Program-made: the position numbers and the translations under genes
Assembly: GCF_030718205.1 (NCBI RefSeq)
Contig: NZ_JAUZQF010000003.1
Span: forward strand, 372,001 to 436,000
Direction: 5' to 3'
Origin: Nonomuraea turcica
GTDB taxonomy: Bacteria > Actinomycetota > Actinomycetes > Streptosporangiales > Streptosporangiaceae
Length of the DNA stretch: 64,000 bases
The notes under the pieces: generated by a model
Database searches by the model: none
Told to the model about the DNA's origin: nothing
The model's input: only the letters and a program-made list of their open reading frames with translations
In this document: piece by piece, positions 52,184 to 61,427 of the stretch
Position numbering within the stretch: the first letter of the stretch is position 1
Layout of the letters: every line of letters begins with the position of its first letter

Positions 52184-53200
52184 TCAGGGACGACGCGGCG
52201 GCGCCGTGGAGTCGCGTATCGACAGCGACGCCGTGACGAGGGACTCGCCGGCGTCGGCTCCCCGCAGCAGCAGGGCGACGGCGGCCGCGCCGGAGTGGTA
52301 GAAGTCCTGCCGCACAGTGGTCAGCGGCGGGTGGCAGTAGGCCGCCAGGGCGATGTCGTCGACGCTCACGATGGACACGTCGCCGGGCACCGACCGGCCG
52401 CGCTCGCGCAGGGCGCGGATCACCCCGAAGGCCATCTCGTCGCTGGCGGCGAAGACGGCGGTCACGTCCGGGATCATCGCGAGGACCTGCCCCTGCCGGT
52501 ATCCCGAGTCGGGCGACCAGTCACCCTCGAGCGGGGGCGGCGCCTGGATCCCGGCCGCGGCCAGGCACTCCTGCCAGCCCTCGCGCCGCTGGCGCGCCTC
52601 GATCCACTCATCCGGTCCCGAGACGTGCCACACCTGGCGATGCCCGAGGTCGAGCAGGTGCCGGGTGGCGATGCGGCCCGCCTCCTTCTGGTCGATCCCG
52701 AGCACCCGGGCGCTCGCGGTGCGGGAGCCGTCGAGCGTGACGGTGGGGATGTCCCGGGTGATGTCCTCCATCTTCTGCGTGACGGAGATGAGCGGCACGG
52801 CGATGACGATGCCGTCCACGCCCTGGTCGGCGAGCTTGGACAGGGAACGCTCCATCATGCCGGTGTCGAGCCTGGCGATGGTCGCGATGCTCACCGCGTA
52901 TCCGGCCTCGCCCGCGGCCGCCTCGACGCCGGCGGTCACCGCGGAGCGGGAGTAGTAGCCGCCGGACTGCAGCAGCACGAGCCCGATGGTGTGGCTGCGC
53001 CCGGAGGACAGCACCCGGGCGGCGTTGTTGAAGCGGTAGCCGAGCTGCTCCACGGCGGCCAGCACGCGCTGCCTGGTCTCCGGGTTGACGTTCGGCGAGT
53101 CGCGGAGCGCGCGTGAGACGGTCTGCGCCGACACCCCGGCGGTCCTGGCCACGTCCGCCATGCTCGGCTGCCTCCTGGGCCGCGCGGTGGCCTTGGTCAT
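52184..53200 (-). CDS. LacI-family repressor of the fucosidase/galactosidase locus
   Basis: 338 residues. HTH PSMADVARTAGVSAQTVSRAL, hinge FNNAARVLSSGRSHTIG, then an effector domain with QSGGYYSRSAVTAGVEAAAG and the LacI/GalR end TTVRQDFYHSGAAAVALLLR. Identical operators lie downstream at 52126 (before the importer operon) and upstream at 53265 (before GH35), so it should control both. The effector is probably a galactose- or fucose-containing sugar. Confidence 0.93.
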   Translation of the reverse strand: MTKATARPRRQPSMADVARTAGVSAQTVSRALRDSPNVNPETRQRVLAAVEQLGYRFNNAARVLSSGRSHTIGLVLLQSGGYYSRSAVTAGVEAAAGEAGYAVSIATIARLDTGMMERSLSKLADQGVDGIVIAVPLISVTQKMEDITRDIPTVTLDGSRTASARVLGIDQKEAGRIATRHLLDLGHRQVWHVSGPDEWIEARQRREGWQECLAAAGIQAPPPLEGDWSPDSGYRQGQVLAMIPDVTAVFAASDEMAFGVIRALRERGRSVPGDVSIVSVDDIALAAYCHPPLTTVRQDFYHSGAAAVALLLRGADAGESLVTASLSIRDSTAPPRRP

Positions 53201-53264
53201 GGCGCTCCTCTCTCGCGGGCGGGGCCGCCTGTCGTCTGCCGAATCATAGCGTCCTTGTTACACA

Positions 53265-53278
53265 TGGCATCGATAACA
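53265..53278. promoter_or_regulatory. LacI operator in the LacI-GH35 divergent gap
   Basis: TGGCATCGATAACA, identical to the 52126 site, with TGTTAC at 53256. It overlaps the likely -10 of the GH35 gene (TAACAT 53274-53279 or CATAGT 53277-53282). Confidence 0.75.
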
Positions 53279-53287
53279 TAGTCTCGC

Positions 53288-55087
53288 GTGGTGATCGAGC
53301 TGCCTGCGCCGGACACTTCGCCGGCCCCGACGACGACCACGACCGATGCGCCGGCCGCCACGAGCGCGCTCACCTGGCGCGGGCGCCTGCTGTTCCGGCA
53401 TAGCGTCCCCCATCGCATCCTGTCCGGGGCGCTGCACTACTTCCGCGTCCACCCCGATCTCTGGCGGGACCGGATCCGCCGGCTCGCCGACCTCGGGCTC
53501 AACACCATCGACACCTATGTGGCATGGAACTTCCACCAGCCCCGCGAGGACGAGGCGCCGTGCTTCGACGGCTGGCGGGACGTCGAGCGGTTCATCCGCA
53601 TAGTGGGGGAGGAGGGCCTCGACGTCGTCGTCCGGCCCGGACCGTACATCTGCGCGGAGTGGTCGAACGGCGGCCTGCCGAGCTGGCTCACCGGCCGCGA
53701 CGTCACGATCCGCAGCTCCGATCCCGCGTTCACCTCCGCGGTCGGCCGCTGGTTCGACGAGCTGATCCCGCGCATCGCCGCGCTCCAGGCCGCCGCGGGC
53801 GGACCGGTCGTGGCGGTGCAGGTGGAGAACGAGTTCGGCAGCTTCGGCGACGACCATGCCTACCTGCGCTGGAATCGCGACGCCCTGATCGCGCGCGGCA
53901 TCCGCGAACTGCTGTTCACCGCCGACGGCCCCACGGAGCTGATGCTGGACGGCGGCACCCTGCCGGGGACCCTGGCGGCCGTCACCCTGGGCTCCCAACC
54001 TGACGCCGCCCGGCGGCTCCTCGCGGCGCGGCGGCCGGACGAGCCGTTCGTCGTCGCCGAGTTCTGGAACGGCTGGTTCGACCACTGGGGCGAGCGGCAC
54101 CACGTCCGCGGCGCGGACAGCGTCGTCCGCGCCCTCGAAGGGATCATCGCCGACGGCGGCAGCGTGAGCATCTACATGGCCCACGGCGGGACCAACTTCG
54201 GGCTCTGGGCGGGCGCCAACGAGCACGAAGGCCGGTTGCAGCCCACGGTGAGCAGCTACGACTCCGACGCCCCGGTCGCCGAGGACGGCACGCTCACCGC
54301 CAAGTTCTTCGCCGTGCGGGAGGCGCTCGGCGCGCGCGGACCCGTACGGATGCCCGTGCGGATGCCGACGCTGCCGCCGGCGCGCGTCCCGCTCGTCCAT
54401 CGCGCCGACCTGCTCACCGGCCTGCGCGCCGTGCCGGCGCCCACCTCGACCGGCCCGCGCCCGGCCTCGTTCGAGAAGCTCGGGCTCGACGCGGGAATGG
54501 TCCTGCACACCGCGCGCTCGCGCATCCCGGCGGGAGAGCACCGGCTCGTCCTCACCGACGTCCGCGACCGGGCCTTGGTGCGCGTCGACGGCGCCGTCCT
54601 CGGCGTCGCCGGCCCCGGTGACCCGGAACTCCCGGTACGCGGAACCGGCGACGTCGTCTGCCTGGAGGTCCTGGTCGAGAGCCTCGGTCGGATCAACTAC
54701 GGGCCGGGCATCGGCCGGCACAAGGGCCTGCTCGGTCCCGTCCTCGTCGACCGGCGCATCGTGCAGGGCTGGGACAGCACGCCGATGGCGCTGCAGGAAT
54801 GGTCCGCCGGCGAGCTGGCCCGGGCGGTCGCCGCCGGTCCCGCGACCACGCACGCCGGGTTCGCCGTTGCGACGGTGCACGTCGACACGCCCGCGGACAC
54901 CTTCCTCGCCCTGCCGGGATCGAGCCGCGGATTCGTGTGGGTCAACGGGTTCCTGCTCGGCCGCTACTGGGAGATCGGGCCGCAGGTCACGCTCTACTGC
55001 CCGGCGCCGCTGCTGCGCGCGGGCGAGAACGTCGTGACGGTCCTCGAGCTGGGACCTCCGGAGGAGTACGTCGAGGAGTTCGGCTAA
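53288..55087 (+). CDS. GH35 beta-galactosidase
   Basis: 599 residues (GTG 53288 or 53291). After a Thr/Pro-rich N-terminus, the barrel has SGALHYFRVHPDLWRDRI, RPGPYICAEWSNGGLPSWL, acid/base Glu182 in VQVENEFGS and nucleophile Glu258 in VVAEFWNGWFDHWG. C-terminal beta domains end with FVWVNGFLLGRYWEIGPQ, as usual. No signal peptide, so it acts inside the cell, probably on terminal beta-galactose of imported glycans. The putative -10 lies only about 5-8 nt before the start, suggesting a leaderless transcript. Its TAA overlaps the convergent GH84 stop. Confidence 0.94.
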   Translation: MVIELPAPDTSPAPTTTTTDAPAATSALTWRGRLLFRHSVPHRILSGALHYFRVHPDLWRDRIRRLADLGLNTIDTYVAWNFHQPREDEAPCFDGWRDVERFIRIVGEEGLDVVVRPGPYICAEWSNGGLPSWLTGRDVTIRSSDPAFTSAVGRWFDELIPRIAALQAAAGGPVVAVQVENEFGSFGDDHAYLRWNRDALIARGIRELLFTADGPTELMLDGGTLPGTLAAVTLGSQPDAARRLLAARRPDEPFVVAEFWNGWFDHWGERHHVRGADSVVRALEGIIADGGSVSIYMAHGGTNFGLWAGANEHEGRLQPTVSSYDSDAPVAEDGTLTAKFFAVREALGARGPVRMPVRMPTLPPARVPLVHRADLLTGLRAVPAPTSTGPRPASFEKLGLDAGMVLHTARSRIPAGEHRLVLTDVRDRALVRVDGAVLGVAGPGDPELPVRGTGDVVCLEVLVESLGRINYGPGIGRHKGLLGPVLVDRRIVQGWDSTPMALQEWSAGELARAVAAGPATTHAGFAVATVHVDTPADTFLALPGSSRGFVWVNGFLLGRYWEIGPQVTLYCPAPLLRAGENVVTVLELGPPEEYVEEFG

Positions 55088-57060
55088 CCCGCGACCTCCC
55101 ACCGCTGGAGCCGGGCGTCGGCCTCGGCCAGGAAGACGTCGAGCACCCCGTCACCGACCTTGACCGGGGCCGCCCCCCAGCGGTTACGCGGCGGGCTGAC
55201 CCGGATGGCACGGGCCTGCTGCTGCAGCTCGCGCGACTCGGCGAGCAACGCGCCGCTCTTGGCCTCGTCTCCGGCCAGCCGGGCCTCCAGCGCGCCCAGC
55301 ATGGACACCATCGCCGTGCCCCACAGCTCGGTGGCGTCCAGCCAGGACGCGGCGTCGTCGGTGAAGCCCTGCTGCACCGATCCGCCGCGGATGGTGGCCG
55401 GCGCGGTGGCGATGGCCGTCGCATACGGGCGCAGCGCGGTGATCGCGTCGACCCGTCGCCCGTCGTCCCACGTCTGCCAGAACGCGCCCGTGCGGCCGGC
55501 CAGCTCGGGCGCCTGCGGCTGCCAGGGCGTGCTGCCGAAGGTCGGAGCCAGGTGCTGCAGGTCGGCGAACACCAGGAGGGCCTCGGTGGCCGTCTTGTCG
55601 CCGCCGGCGAGATACGCCATCGCCCGCGGCCAGTTCTTCCTCGCGTCGTACGCCTGGTCGTTCCAGGTGAAGTCCGCGGTGCCGAAGACCGCGACCTTGC
55701 TCGCGTACGGCTGGTTCATCGGGTTGGCCACGATGCCGGACAGGTGCGCGGATAGGCCGCTCTCCCGCTTGTCGTAGGGCGCCAGCAGCAGCCGGCCGCT
55801 GGTCTCGCCGTAGTCGTTGACCGGGTAGTTGTCCCAGACGAAGACCTTGCGCCCGAACAGCTCCGCCGCCTTCGCGGCCTGCGCATTGGTGATCTCCGGG
55901 GGCACGGTCTCGATGCCGGTCCACATCACCTCGATCGCGGGGTCGAGGGATGCCCGCATGGTCTGTTTGTACGTGGTGTCGGTCAGATCGCCGTACTCGG
56001 TGGGCACCATCTGCAGCGGCTGGGCGCCTTCGTGGGTGGCGATGAAGGTCCGCTGCACGTCGTTGAGCAGATCGACCTGGGCCTTGGCGGCGGCGGTGCG
56101 TCCGGCCGCGCCGTAGGTGCTCTCGTCGGCCGCGCAGTTCCAGCGGGTGTAGCTGATGTCGTCCAGAGGGATGGAGAAGGCCCTGGCGCCCAGGTCGTAC
56201 AGCGCCTGCAGCTTCTGCTTGAGGACGGTGCGATCCGCCTGGTCGGAGTAGCAGATCGACACGCCGGGGGACAGGGCGAAGGTGAAGCGGACGTGGTTCG
56301 CGTTGGCCCGGGCCACGAGCTCGCCCAGTTCGGCGAGCTTGTCCGCCGGGTAGGGATCGCGCCACTTGTCGCGGTGGTAGGGATCGTCCTTGGGAGCGTA
56401 GATGTAGGTGTTGGCCTTGACCTCGCCGTAGAAGTCCATCTGGTCGAGGCGTTCTGCGTGGGTCCACGGCGCACCGTAGAAGCCTTCGATGGTGCCGCGC
56501 AGCGGCATGGACGGGAAGTCGCTGACCTGGACCCCCGCCACCTTCCAGCCGTCGCCGGATGGGACGAACAACTGGCGCAGCGTCTGCACGGCATAGAACT
56601 GACCCGCGGCGTCCTTGCCGCCGAGCGCGATCTGGCGCTGGTTGCCGCCCGAGACCCGTAACGCGTATCCCTCGCTCTTGCCGGGTAGGGCCGTGTCGCC
56701 GAGCTCCTGGGCGATGTCCGGCCGGGTCGCAGGGCCGAGGCGCACCGTGAGCAGGCCGGGCGCGGCTGCGGGGATCCTGTCAGGGGTGACGATGTCCACC
56801 CGGGCGGCGCCATGCGCCTTGAGCTCGCGGACCAGGCGGTCGCGGGCGGCGGGGTCGGTCCGGTCGTCGGCGACCACGAGCACCCGGCTGGTGACGACCG
56901 CGGCGGCGCCGACGCTGTTCAGGGACTGCGGAGACGGTGACACCGAGGGTAAGGAGGCGTTCGGAACCGGAGCGGCAGAGGCCGCGGGGACGGGCAGGAG
57001 CGCTCCGGCACACAGGGTCGCGGCCAGCGCAAGACAGAGGGCGGGGGTGCGTCTTCTCAC
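55084..57060 (-). CDS. secreted GH84 beta-N-acetylglucosaminidase
   Basis: 658 residues from GTG 57060, overlapping the LacI stop as GTGA. Signal MRRRTPALCLALAATLCAGA ends near ASAAP. An N-terminal GH20b-like domain (TLRQLFVPS) leads into the GH84 barrel at RGTIEGFYGAPWTHAERLD. The catalytic Asp pair is D300-D301 in FSIPLDDISY, and VMWTGIETVPPEI with VFVWDNYPVNDYGE complete the active site. A helical domain ends the protein. It releases GlcNAc from glycans or hyaluronan-like chains outside the cell. Confidence 0.93.
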   Translation of the reverse strand: MRRRTPALCLALAATLCAGALLPVPAASAAPVPNASLPSVSPSPQSLNSVGAAAVVTSRVLVVADDRTDPAARDRLVRELKAHGAARVDIVTPDRIPAAAPGLLTVRLGPATRPDIAQELGDTALPGKSEGYALRVSGGNQRQIALGGKDAAGQFYAVQTLRQLFVPSGDGWKVAGVQVSDFPSMPLRGTIEGFYGAPWTHAERLDQMDFYGEVKANTYIYAPKDDPYHRDKWRDPYPADKLAELGELVARANANHVRFTFALSPGVSICYSDQADRTVLKQKLQALYDLGARAFSIPLDDISYTRWNCAADESTYGAAGRTAAAKAQVDLLNDVQRTFIATHEGAQPLQMVPTEYGDLTDTTYKQTMRASLDPAIEVMWTGIETVPPEITNAQAAKAAELFGRKVFVWDNYPVNDYGETSGRLLLAPYDKRESGLSAHLSGIVANPMNQPYASKVAVFGTADFTWNDQAYDARKNWPRAMAYLAGGDKTATEALLVFADLQHLAPTFGSTPWQPQAPELAGRTGAFWQTWDDGRRVDAITALRPYATAIATAPATIRGGSVQQGFTDDAASWLDATELWGTAMVSMLGALEARLAGDEAKSGALLAESRELQQQARAIRVSPPRNRWGAAPVKVGDGVLDVFLAEADARLQRWEVAG

Positions 57061-58166
57061 GGAACTCTCCGTTCGGCTGGAGGGGCGGTGCTGCCGCGCA
57101 GCACCAGCTCGGGAGTGGGAGCCTGCACTGCGCGGGGCTCCGGACGCTCGGCTATCACGTGGAGCAGTTCGGTCGCGGTGAGCGTGCCGAGCGCGTACGT
57201 GTCGCGGGTCAGGGCGGTGATCGGGGGATGGGGGAGCTGGGTGAGGATGGAGTCGTCGAAGGACACGATGGAGACCTCGCCGGGGATCCGTACGCCCATC
57301 TCGGTGGCGACGCCCAGCCCTGCCGCCGCCATGACGTCGCTGTCGTAGATGATCGCCGTGCACCGGGGGCTCGTCTCCAGCAGCTGGCGCGTGGCCGATG
57401 CGCCCTGGGTGTCCGAGTAGTCGGTCGCCACGCTCACGATGTCGAGGTCGAGTGATGCGTGCGCGTCGGCGATGGCCTGGAGACGGCGTCGCGTGTGCTG
57501 GTAGGCGGGGACGCCGCTGACGTGGCCGATGGACCGGTGGCCGAGCGCGGCGAGGTATCCCAGGATGCGGGTCATCGCCGCGTGGTCGTCGACCCAGACG
57601 CTGGACAGCGGCAAGGGGCCTCCGTGGCCTCCCAGAATGACGGCGGGGAGGCGAAGGTCGGCGATGACCTGCGGCCGGACGTCGTCGACCGCGAGGTCGA
57701 AGAGCACGAGCCCGTCGACCCGGTTCTCGGCGGCCCAGCGGCGGTAGACCGCCACCTCCGCCTGGGTGTCCTCGACGATGAGGATCTGCGTGGCGATTGC
57801 CTCGTTGGACAGGCGGGACTGCAGGCCGGACAGGACATGGGCGAAGAACGGCTCGACGCCCAGCGTGCGGGCCGGGCGTGCGATGACGATGCCGACGACG
57901 TCGTTGCTGGCCCCTTTGAGCGCGCGTGCGGCCCGGTGCGGGCGCCAGTTGAGCTCCTCGGCGACGTCGAGGATGCGCTTGCGCGTCGCGTCGCTGATGC
58001 CGGGGCGGGCGTTGAACGCCAGTGACACCGCCGACACCGAGACGCCCGCCAGCCGCGCGATGTCGGTGCTCCTCAACCGGCCAGGCGAGGCGCCCGCCAC
58101 GGACTCGGAGGACTCGGGAGGGCCGGAGGCGGAGTCCTGGGGCGGAACCTCATCGTTCTGCGGCAT
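57057..58166 (-). CDS. LacI-family repressor coupled to GH84
   Basis: 369 residues from ATG 58166 (GGAGAAG upstream); an in-frame start at 58238 is less likely. A Ser/Pro/Glu-rich N-terminus of about 30 residues precedes the HTH STDIARLAGVSVSAVSLAFN and hinge RPHRAARALKGASND. Effector domain: VVGIVIARPARTLGVEPFFA and IIYDSDVMAAAGLGVATEMG. It overlaps the GH84 start and is divergent from the GH38 mannosidase, with two operators between. Confidence 0.93.
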   Translation of the reverse strand: MPQNDEVPPQDSASGPPESSESVAGASPGRLRSTDIARLAGVSVSAVSLAFNARPGISDATRKRILDVAEELNWRPHRAARALKGASNDVVGIVIARPARTLGVEPFFAHVLSGLQSRLSNEAIATQILIVEDTQAEVAVYRRWAAENRVDGLVLFDLAVDDVRPQVIADLRLPAVILGGHGGPLPLSSVWVDDHAAMTRILGYLAALGHRSIGHVSGVPAYQHTRRRLQAIADAHASLDLDIVSVATDYSDTQGASATRQLLETSPRCTAIIYDSDVMAAAGLGVATEMGVRIPGEVSIVSFDDSILTQLPHPPITALTRDTYALGTLTATELLHVIAERPEPRAVQAPTPELVLRGSTAPPAERRVP

Positions 58167-58242
58167 CGCTTCTCCATCGATGTCTGGCCTGCGGGCGGCC
58201 GTCGTTATGGAAACGAGATGAGCTTCCCGCGTGACCATGAGA

Positions 58243-58258
58243 ACTAGAACGTATTAGT
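58243..58258. promoter_or_regulatory. LacI operator A upstream of GH38
   Basis: ACTAGAACGTATTAGT: near-palindrome centred on CG with ACTA/TAGT arms. Its partner at 58277 is 34 bp away, close to three helical turns, suggesting cooperative binding. Confidence 0.7.
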
Positions 58259-58276
58259 CTGCGGACATCCTAGGCA

Positions 58277-58292
58277 ACTAAAACGTATCAGG
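58277..58292. promoter_or_regulatory. LacI operator B upstream of GH38
   Basis: ACTAAAACGTATCAGG shares CTAnAACGTATnAG with operator A. It lies 36 nt upstream of the mannosidase start. Confidence 0.7.
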
Positions 58293-58327
58293 CATATTGT
58301 CATATCTCCGCTACGGAGAGGTACGAG

Positions 58328-61300
58328 ATGCACAACCACCTCAGCCGCACGCTCGAGCGTCTCGCCCGTGTGAGGCGAGAACGGATCCTGCCGCGGATAC
58401 ACACCCGGCTGACAGGTGTTGAGGTCGAGGCGTGGACGGTCGCCGACGATGGGGAGCCGGTGAGCGCCCGGCACGCGCTCGGGCTCGCCCGCGACACCGG
58501 CCGCGCCACCCCCGTCTACGGCCCTTTCCCTCTGGGCGCCGCCTGGGGAAAGGCTTGGTCCACGACGTGGTTCCGGATCCGGGGCACGGTCCCCCCGCAG
58601 CCGGGGCCGGTCGACCTCGTGCTCGACCTGGGCTGGTTCGACCACTCCGTGGGCGGTCATTGCGAGGGCCTGGTCTTCACCCCCGATGGCACGATCGTCA
58701 AAGGCCTGCACCCTCGCCAGTCCGCCATCCGGTTAGATGCCGACGGCGCGTTCCTGCTCTACGTCGAGGCGGCGGCGAACCCTCTGCTGCTCGGGTTGCC
58801 GCCGTTCGTCGTCACCGAGCACGGTGAGAAGGGGGCGGAGGAGCCGTTCGAGCAGTTCATGCTGCGCCGCGCGGAGGTCGCCGCGTTCTCGCCCGAGGTC
58901 CACGCCCTGTGCATGGACCTGGACGTGATCGGTGGCCTGGCCGCCGAGCTGAGCGCGGACGAGCCGCGTCACTGGCGGCTGCTGCGCGCGATCGAGGAGG
59001 CCCTGGACGTCTACGACGAGGCGGACGCCGAGGCCGGCGCCCGGCGGGCGCGCGCGATCCTCGCTCCGCTCCTGGCCATGCCCGCGCACGCCAGCGCCCA
59101 CCGGATCACCGCCGTCGGGCACGCGCACATGGACACGGCGTGGTTGTGGCCGCTGCGCGAGACGGTGCGCAAGCTCGCCCGCACGGTCTCCAACGCGCTC
59201 GCCCTGCTCGACGCCGACCCCGCGCTGGTGTACACGATGTCGTCGGCACAGCACTTCAGCTGGCTCGAGGAGCACTATCCGGAGCTGTTCGCCCGGGTGC
59301 GGCGTCACGTCGAACAAGGGCGGTTCGTCCCGGTCGGCGGCATGTGGGTTGAGGCGGATGGCGTCATCCCCACCGGCGAATCGATGGTGCGCCAGCTGAC
59401 CTACGGCAAGAGATACTTCATCAGCCGCTTCGGCCGGGAACCGCGCGAGATGTGGCTGCCCGACTCTTTCGGCTACTCGGGCGCTCTGCCGCAGCTGGCC
59501 CGCCGGGCCGGGTCCCGCTGGTTCCTGACGCAGAAGATCTCCTGGAACGACACCACGGTCTTCCCGCACCACACCTTCTGGTGGGAGGGCATCGACGGCA
59601 CGCGGATCTTCACCCACTTCCCGCCCGCGGAGACGTACGCCGCCGAGGTGACCGCCCGCGAGCTCCGTCATGCGGTCGCCACGTTCAAGGACAAGGCGAT
59701 CGCGTCCCATTCGCTGCTGCCCTACGGGTACGGCGACGGAGGCGGCGGTCCGACCAGCGAGATGGCCGAGCGGCTGCGCCGCTTCGCCGACCTGGAGGGC
59801 GCAGCCCGCGTGACTTCCAGGTCTCCGGCGGAGTTCTTCGAGGAGGCCGAGGCCGAGCTGCTGGAGGCCGGATCTCTGCAGCCGGTCTACCGCGGCGAGC
59901 TCTACCTGGAGCTGCACCGGGGCACCTTGACCTCGCAGGCGGCCATGAAACGGCACAACCGGCGCTGCGAGTCGCTGCTGCGGGCGGCGGAATACCTCAG
60001 CGCGGCGGCGAGCACGCTGCGTGGGGCGCCCTATCCGCACGAGGATCTCGATGACATCTGGCGCACCGTGCTGCTGCACCAGTTCCACGACATCCTCCCG
60101 GGCACCTCGATCGCCTGGGTGCACCGCGAGGCCCGCGATACCTATCGGGAGATCGAGGAGCGGCTGCACGGACTGATCAAGCAGGCCGGCGCGGCACTGA
60201 GCGGTGAGCAGGCCGATCCTGCGGGTGGCGTGCTGCCTCCGTTCGCCGTGGCGAAACCGCGTGCGGCCCCCGTCGATGGCGCCGTCGAGGTTGCCGACGG
60301 CGGCGTCACCGTACTGGACGACGGCCTGCTCCGCGTCGTGATCGGCGAGGACGGCCACGTCACCTCGCTCCTCGACCTCCGCAACGGCCGGGAGGTGGTC
60401 CCACCCGGCAGGCGGCTCAACGAGCTCCAGCTCTTCCGCGACGAGCCGGTGCGCTGGGATGCCTGGGACGTGGACCGGCACGTGCTCCGCCATCCCCAGG
60501 TGATCGACGAGGTCACGAGCCGGAAGGTGATCCGCGACGGACACGACGCCGGCGTCGAGGTGGTCCGGCGGGCCGGCGCGTCGACGATCACGCTGACGAT
60601 GTGGCTGCGGGCCGGCACCGGGCGGTTCGAGACCGAGTGCGTCGTCGACTGGCGGGAACGCGAACGCCTGCTGAAGGTCGCCGTCCCGGTGCGGGTCATG
60701 GCGCGCACCGCACGCTTCGAGACCCAGTACGGATATGTCGAACGGCCTCTGCTCACGAACACCGCGGCCGAGGAGGCGATGTTCGAAGCCGCGATGCACC
60801 GCTACGTGCAGGTGAGCGACGGCGACTTCGGCCTCGCGATCGTCAACGACGCGATGTACGGGGCCGACGCCCGCGCCGCCGGCGACTCCACCGCCGTCCG
60901 GCTGTCCCTTCTCCGCGGAGCCCGCTTCCCCGATCCCCGCGCCGACGTGGGCACGCATACGTTCCGGTGGGCCGTGCTGCCCGGCGCGGACGTGCCCGCC
61001 GCGGCCGAGGCCGCCTACGCCTTCAACACCCCTGACCTCGCCGGCCTCCCGCAGGTGGCGCCGCTGGTCCGGCTGGAGGTCCTGACCGGGCACGCGCTCA
61101 TCGACTGGGTGAAGCAGGCCGACGACGGCTCCGGAGACCTCGTCGTACGGGTGTACGAGACGCAGGGAGCACGGGCGAGCGCACGGCTGCACTGCTGCGA
61201 GGAACTCGGCGCCGGAGCCGTCCTGTGGGAGACCGACCTGCTCGAACGGGAGATCGGCGACGACGAGGACCTCCCCGTGGCCGTGGCCGGGCGGCAGGCA

Positions 61301-61360
61301 GGACAGGCTCGTCTGGATCTCGGCCCCTTCCAGGTGGCGACGCTGCGCATCGCCCCGTGA
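58328..61360 (+). CDS. GH38 alpha-mannosidase
   Basis: 1010 residues from ATG 58328, with GGAGAGG upstream. An N-terminal beta domain of about 250 residues precedes the catalytic barrel: zinc ligands His265 and Asp269 flank AHM in GHAHMDTAWLWPL, and the nucleophile is Asp379 in WLPDSFGYSGALPQLA. HQFHDILPGTSIAWVHREA is the conserved late motif. The long C-terminal beta region (ARFETQYGYVERPLLTNT) completes the bacterial GH38 architecture. No signal peptide; it should trim alpha-mannosides in the cytoplasm after import. Confidence 0.95.
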   Translation: MHNHLSRTLERLARVRRERILPRIHTRLTGVEVEAWTVADDGEPVSARHALGLARDTGRATPVYGPFPLGAAWGKAWSTTWFRIRGTVPPQPGPVDLVLDLGWFDHSVGGHCEGLVFTPDGTIVKGLHPRQSAIRLDADGAFLLYVEAAANPLLLGLPPFVVTEHGEKGAEEPFEQFMLRRAEVAAFSPEVHALCMDLDVIGGLAAELSADEPRHWRLLRAIEEALDVYDEADAEAGARRARAILAPLLAMPAHASAHRITAVGHAHMDTAWLWPLRETVRKLARTVSNALALLDADPALVYTMSSAQHFSWLEEHYPELFARVRRHVEQGRFVPVGGMWVEADGVIPTGESMVRQLTYGKRYFISRFGREPREMWLPDSFGYSGALPQLARRAGSRWFLTQKISWNDTTVFPHHTFWWEGIDGTRIFTHFPPAETYAAEVTARELRHAVATFKDKAIASHSLLPYGYGDGGGGPTSEMAERLRRFADLEGAARVTSRSPAEFFEEAEAELLEAGSLQPVYRGELYLELHRGTLTSQAAMKRHNRRCESLLRAAEYLSAAASTLRGAPYPHEDLDDIWRTVLLHQFHDILPGTSIAWVHREARDTYREIEERLHGLIKQAGAALSGEQADPAGGVLPPFAVAKPRAAPVDGAVEVADGGVTVLDDGLLRVVIGEDGHVTSLLDLRNGREVVPPGRRLNELQLFRDEPVRWDAWDVDRHVLRHPQVIDEVTSRKVIRDGHDAGVEVVRRAGASTITLTMWLRAGTGRFETECVVDWRERERLLKVAVPVRVMARTARFETQYGYVERPLLTNTAAEEAMFEAAMHRYVQVSDGDFGLAIVNDAMYGADARAAGDSTAVRLSLLRGARFPDPRADVGTHTFRWAVLPGADVPAAAEAAYAFNTPDLAGLPQVAPLVRLEVLTGHALIDWVKQADDGSGDLVVRVYETQGARASARLHCCEELGAGAVLWETDLLEREIGDDEDLPVAVAGRQAGQARLDLGPFQVATLRIAP

Positions 61361-61427
61361 CCTGCCATGCCCAACGCGTCAAGTGCGAAGGGAGCGGAGC
61401 TCCCGAGCCAATAAGAGAGGACATCCG

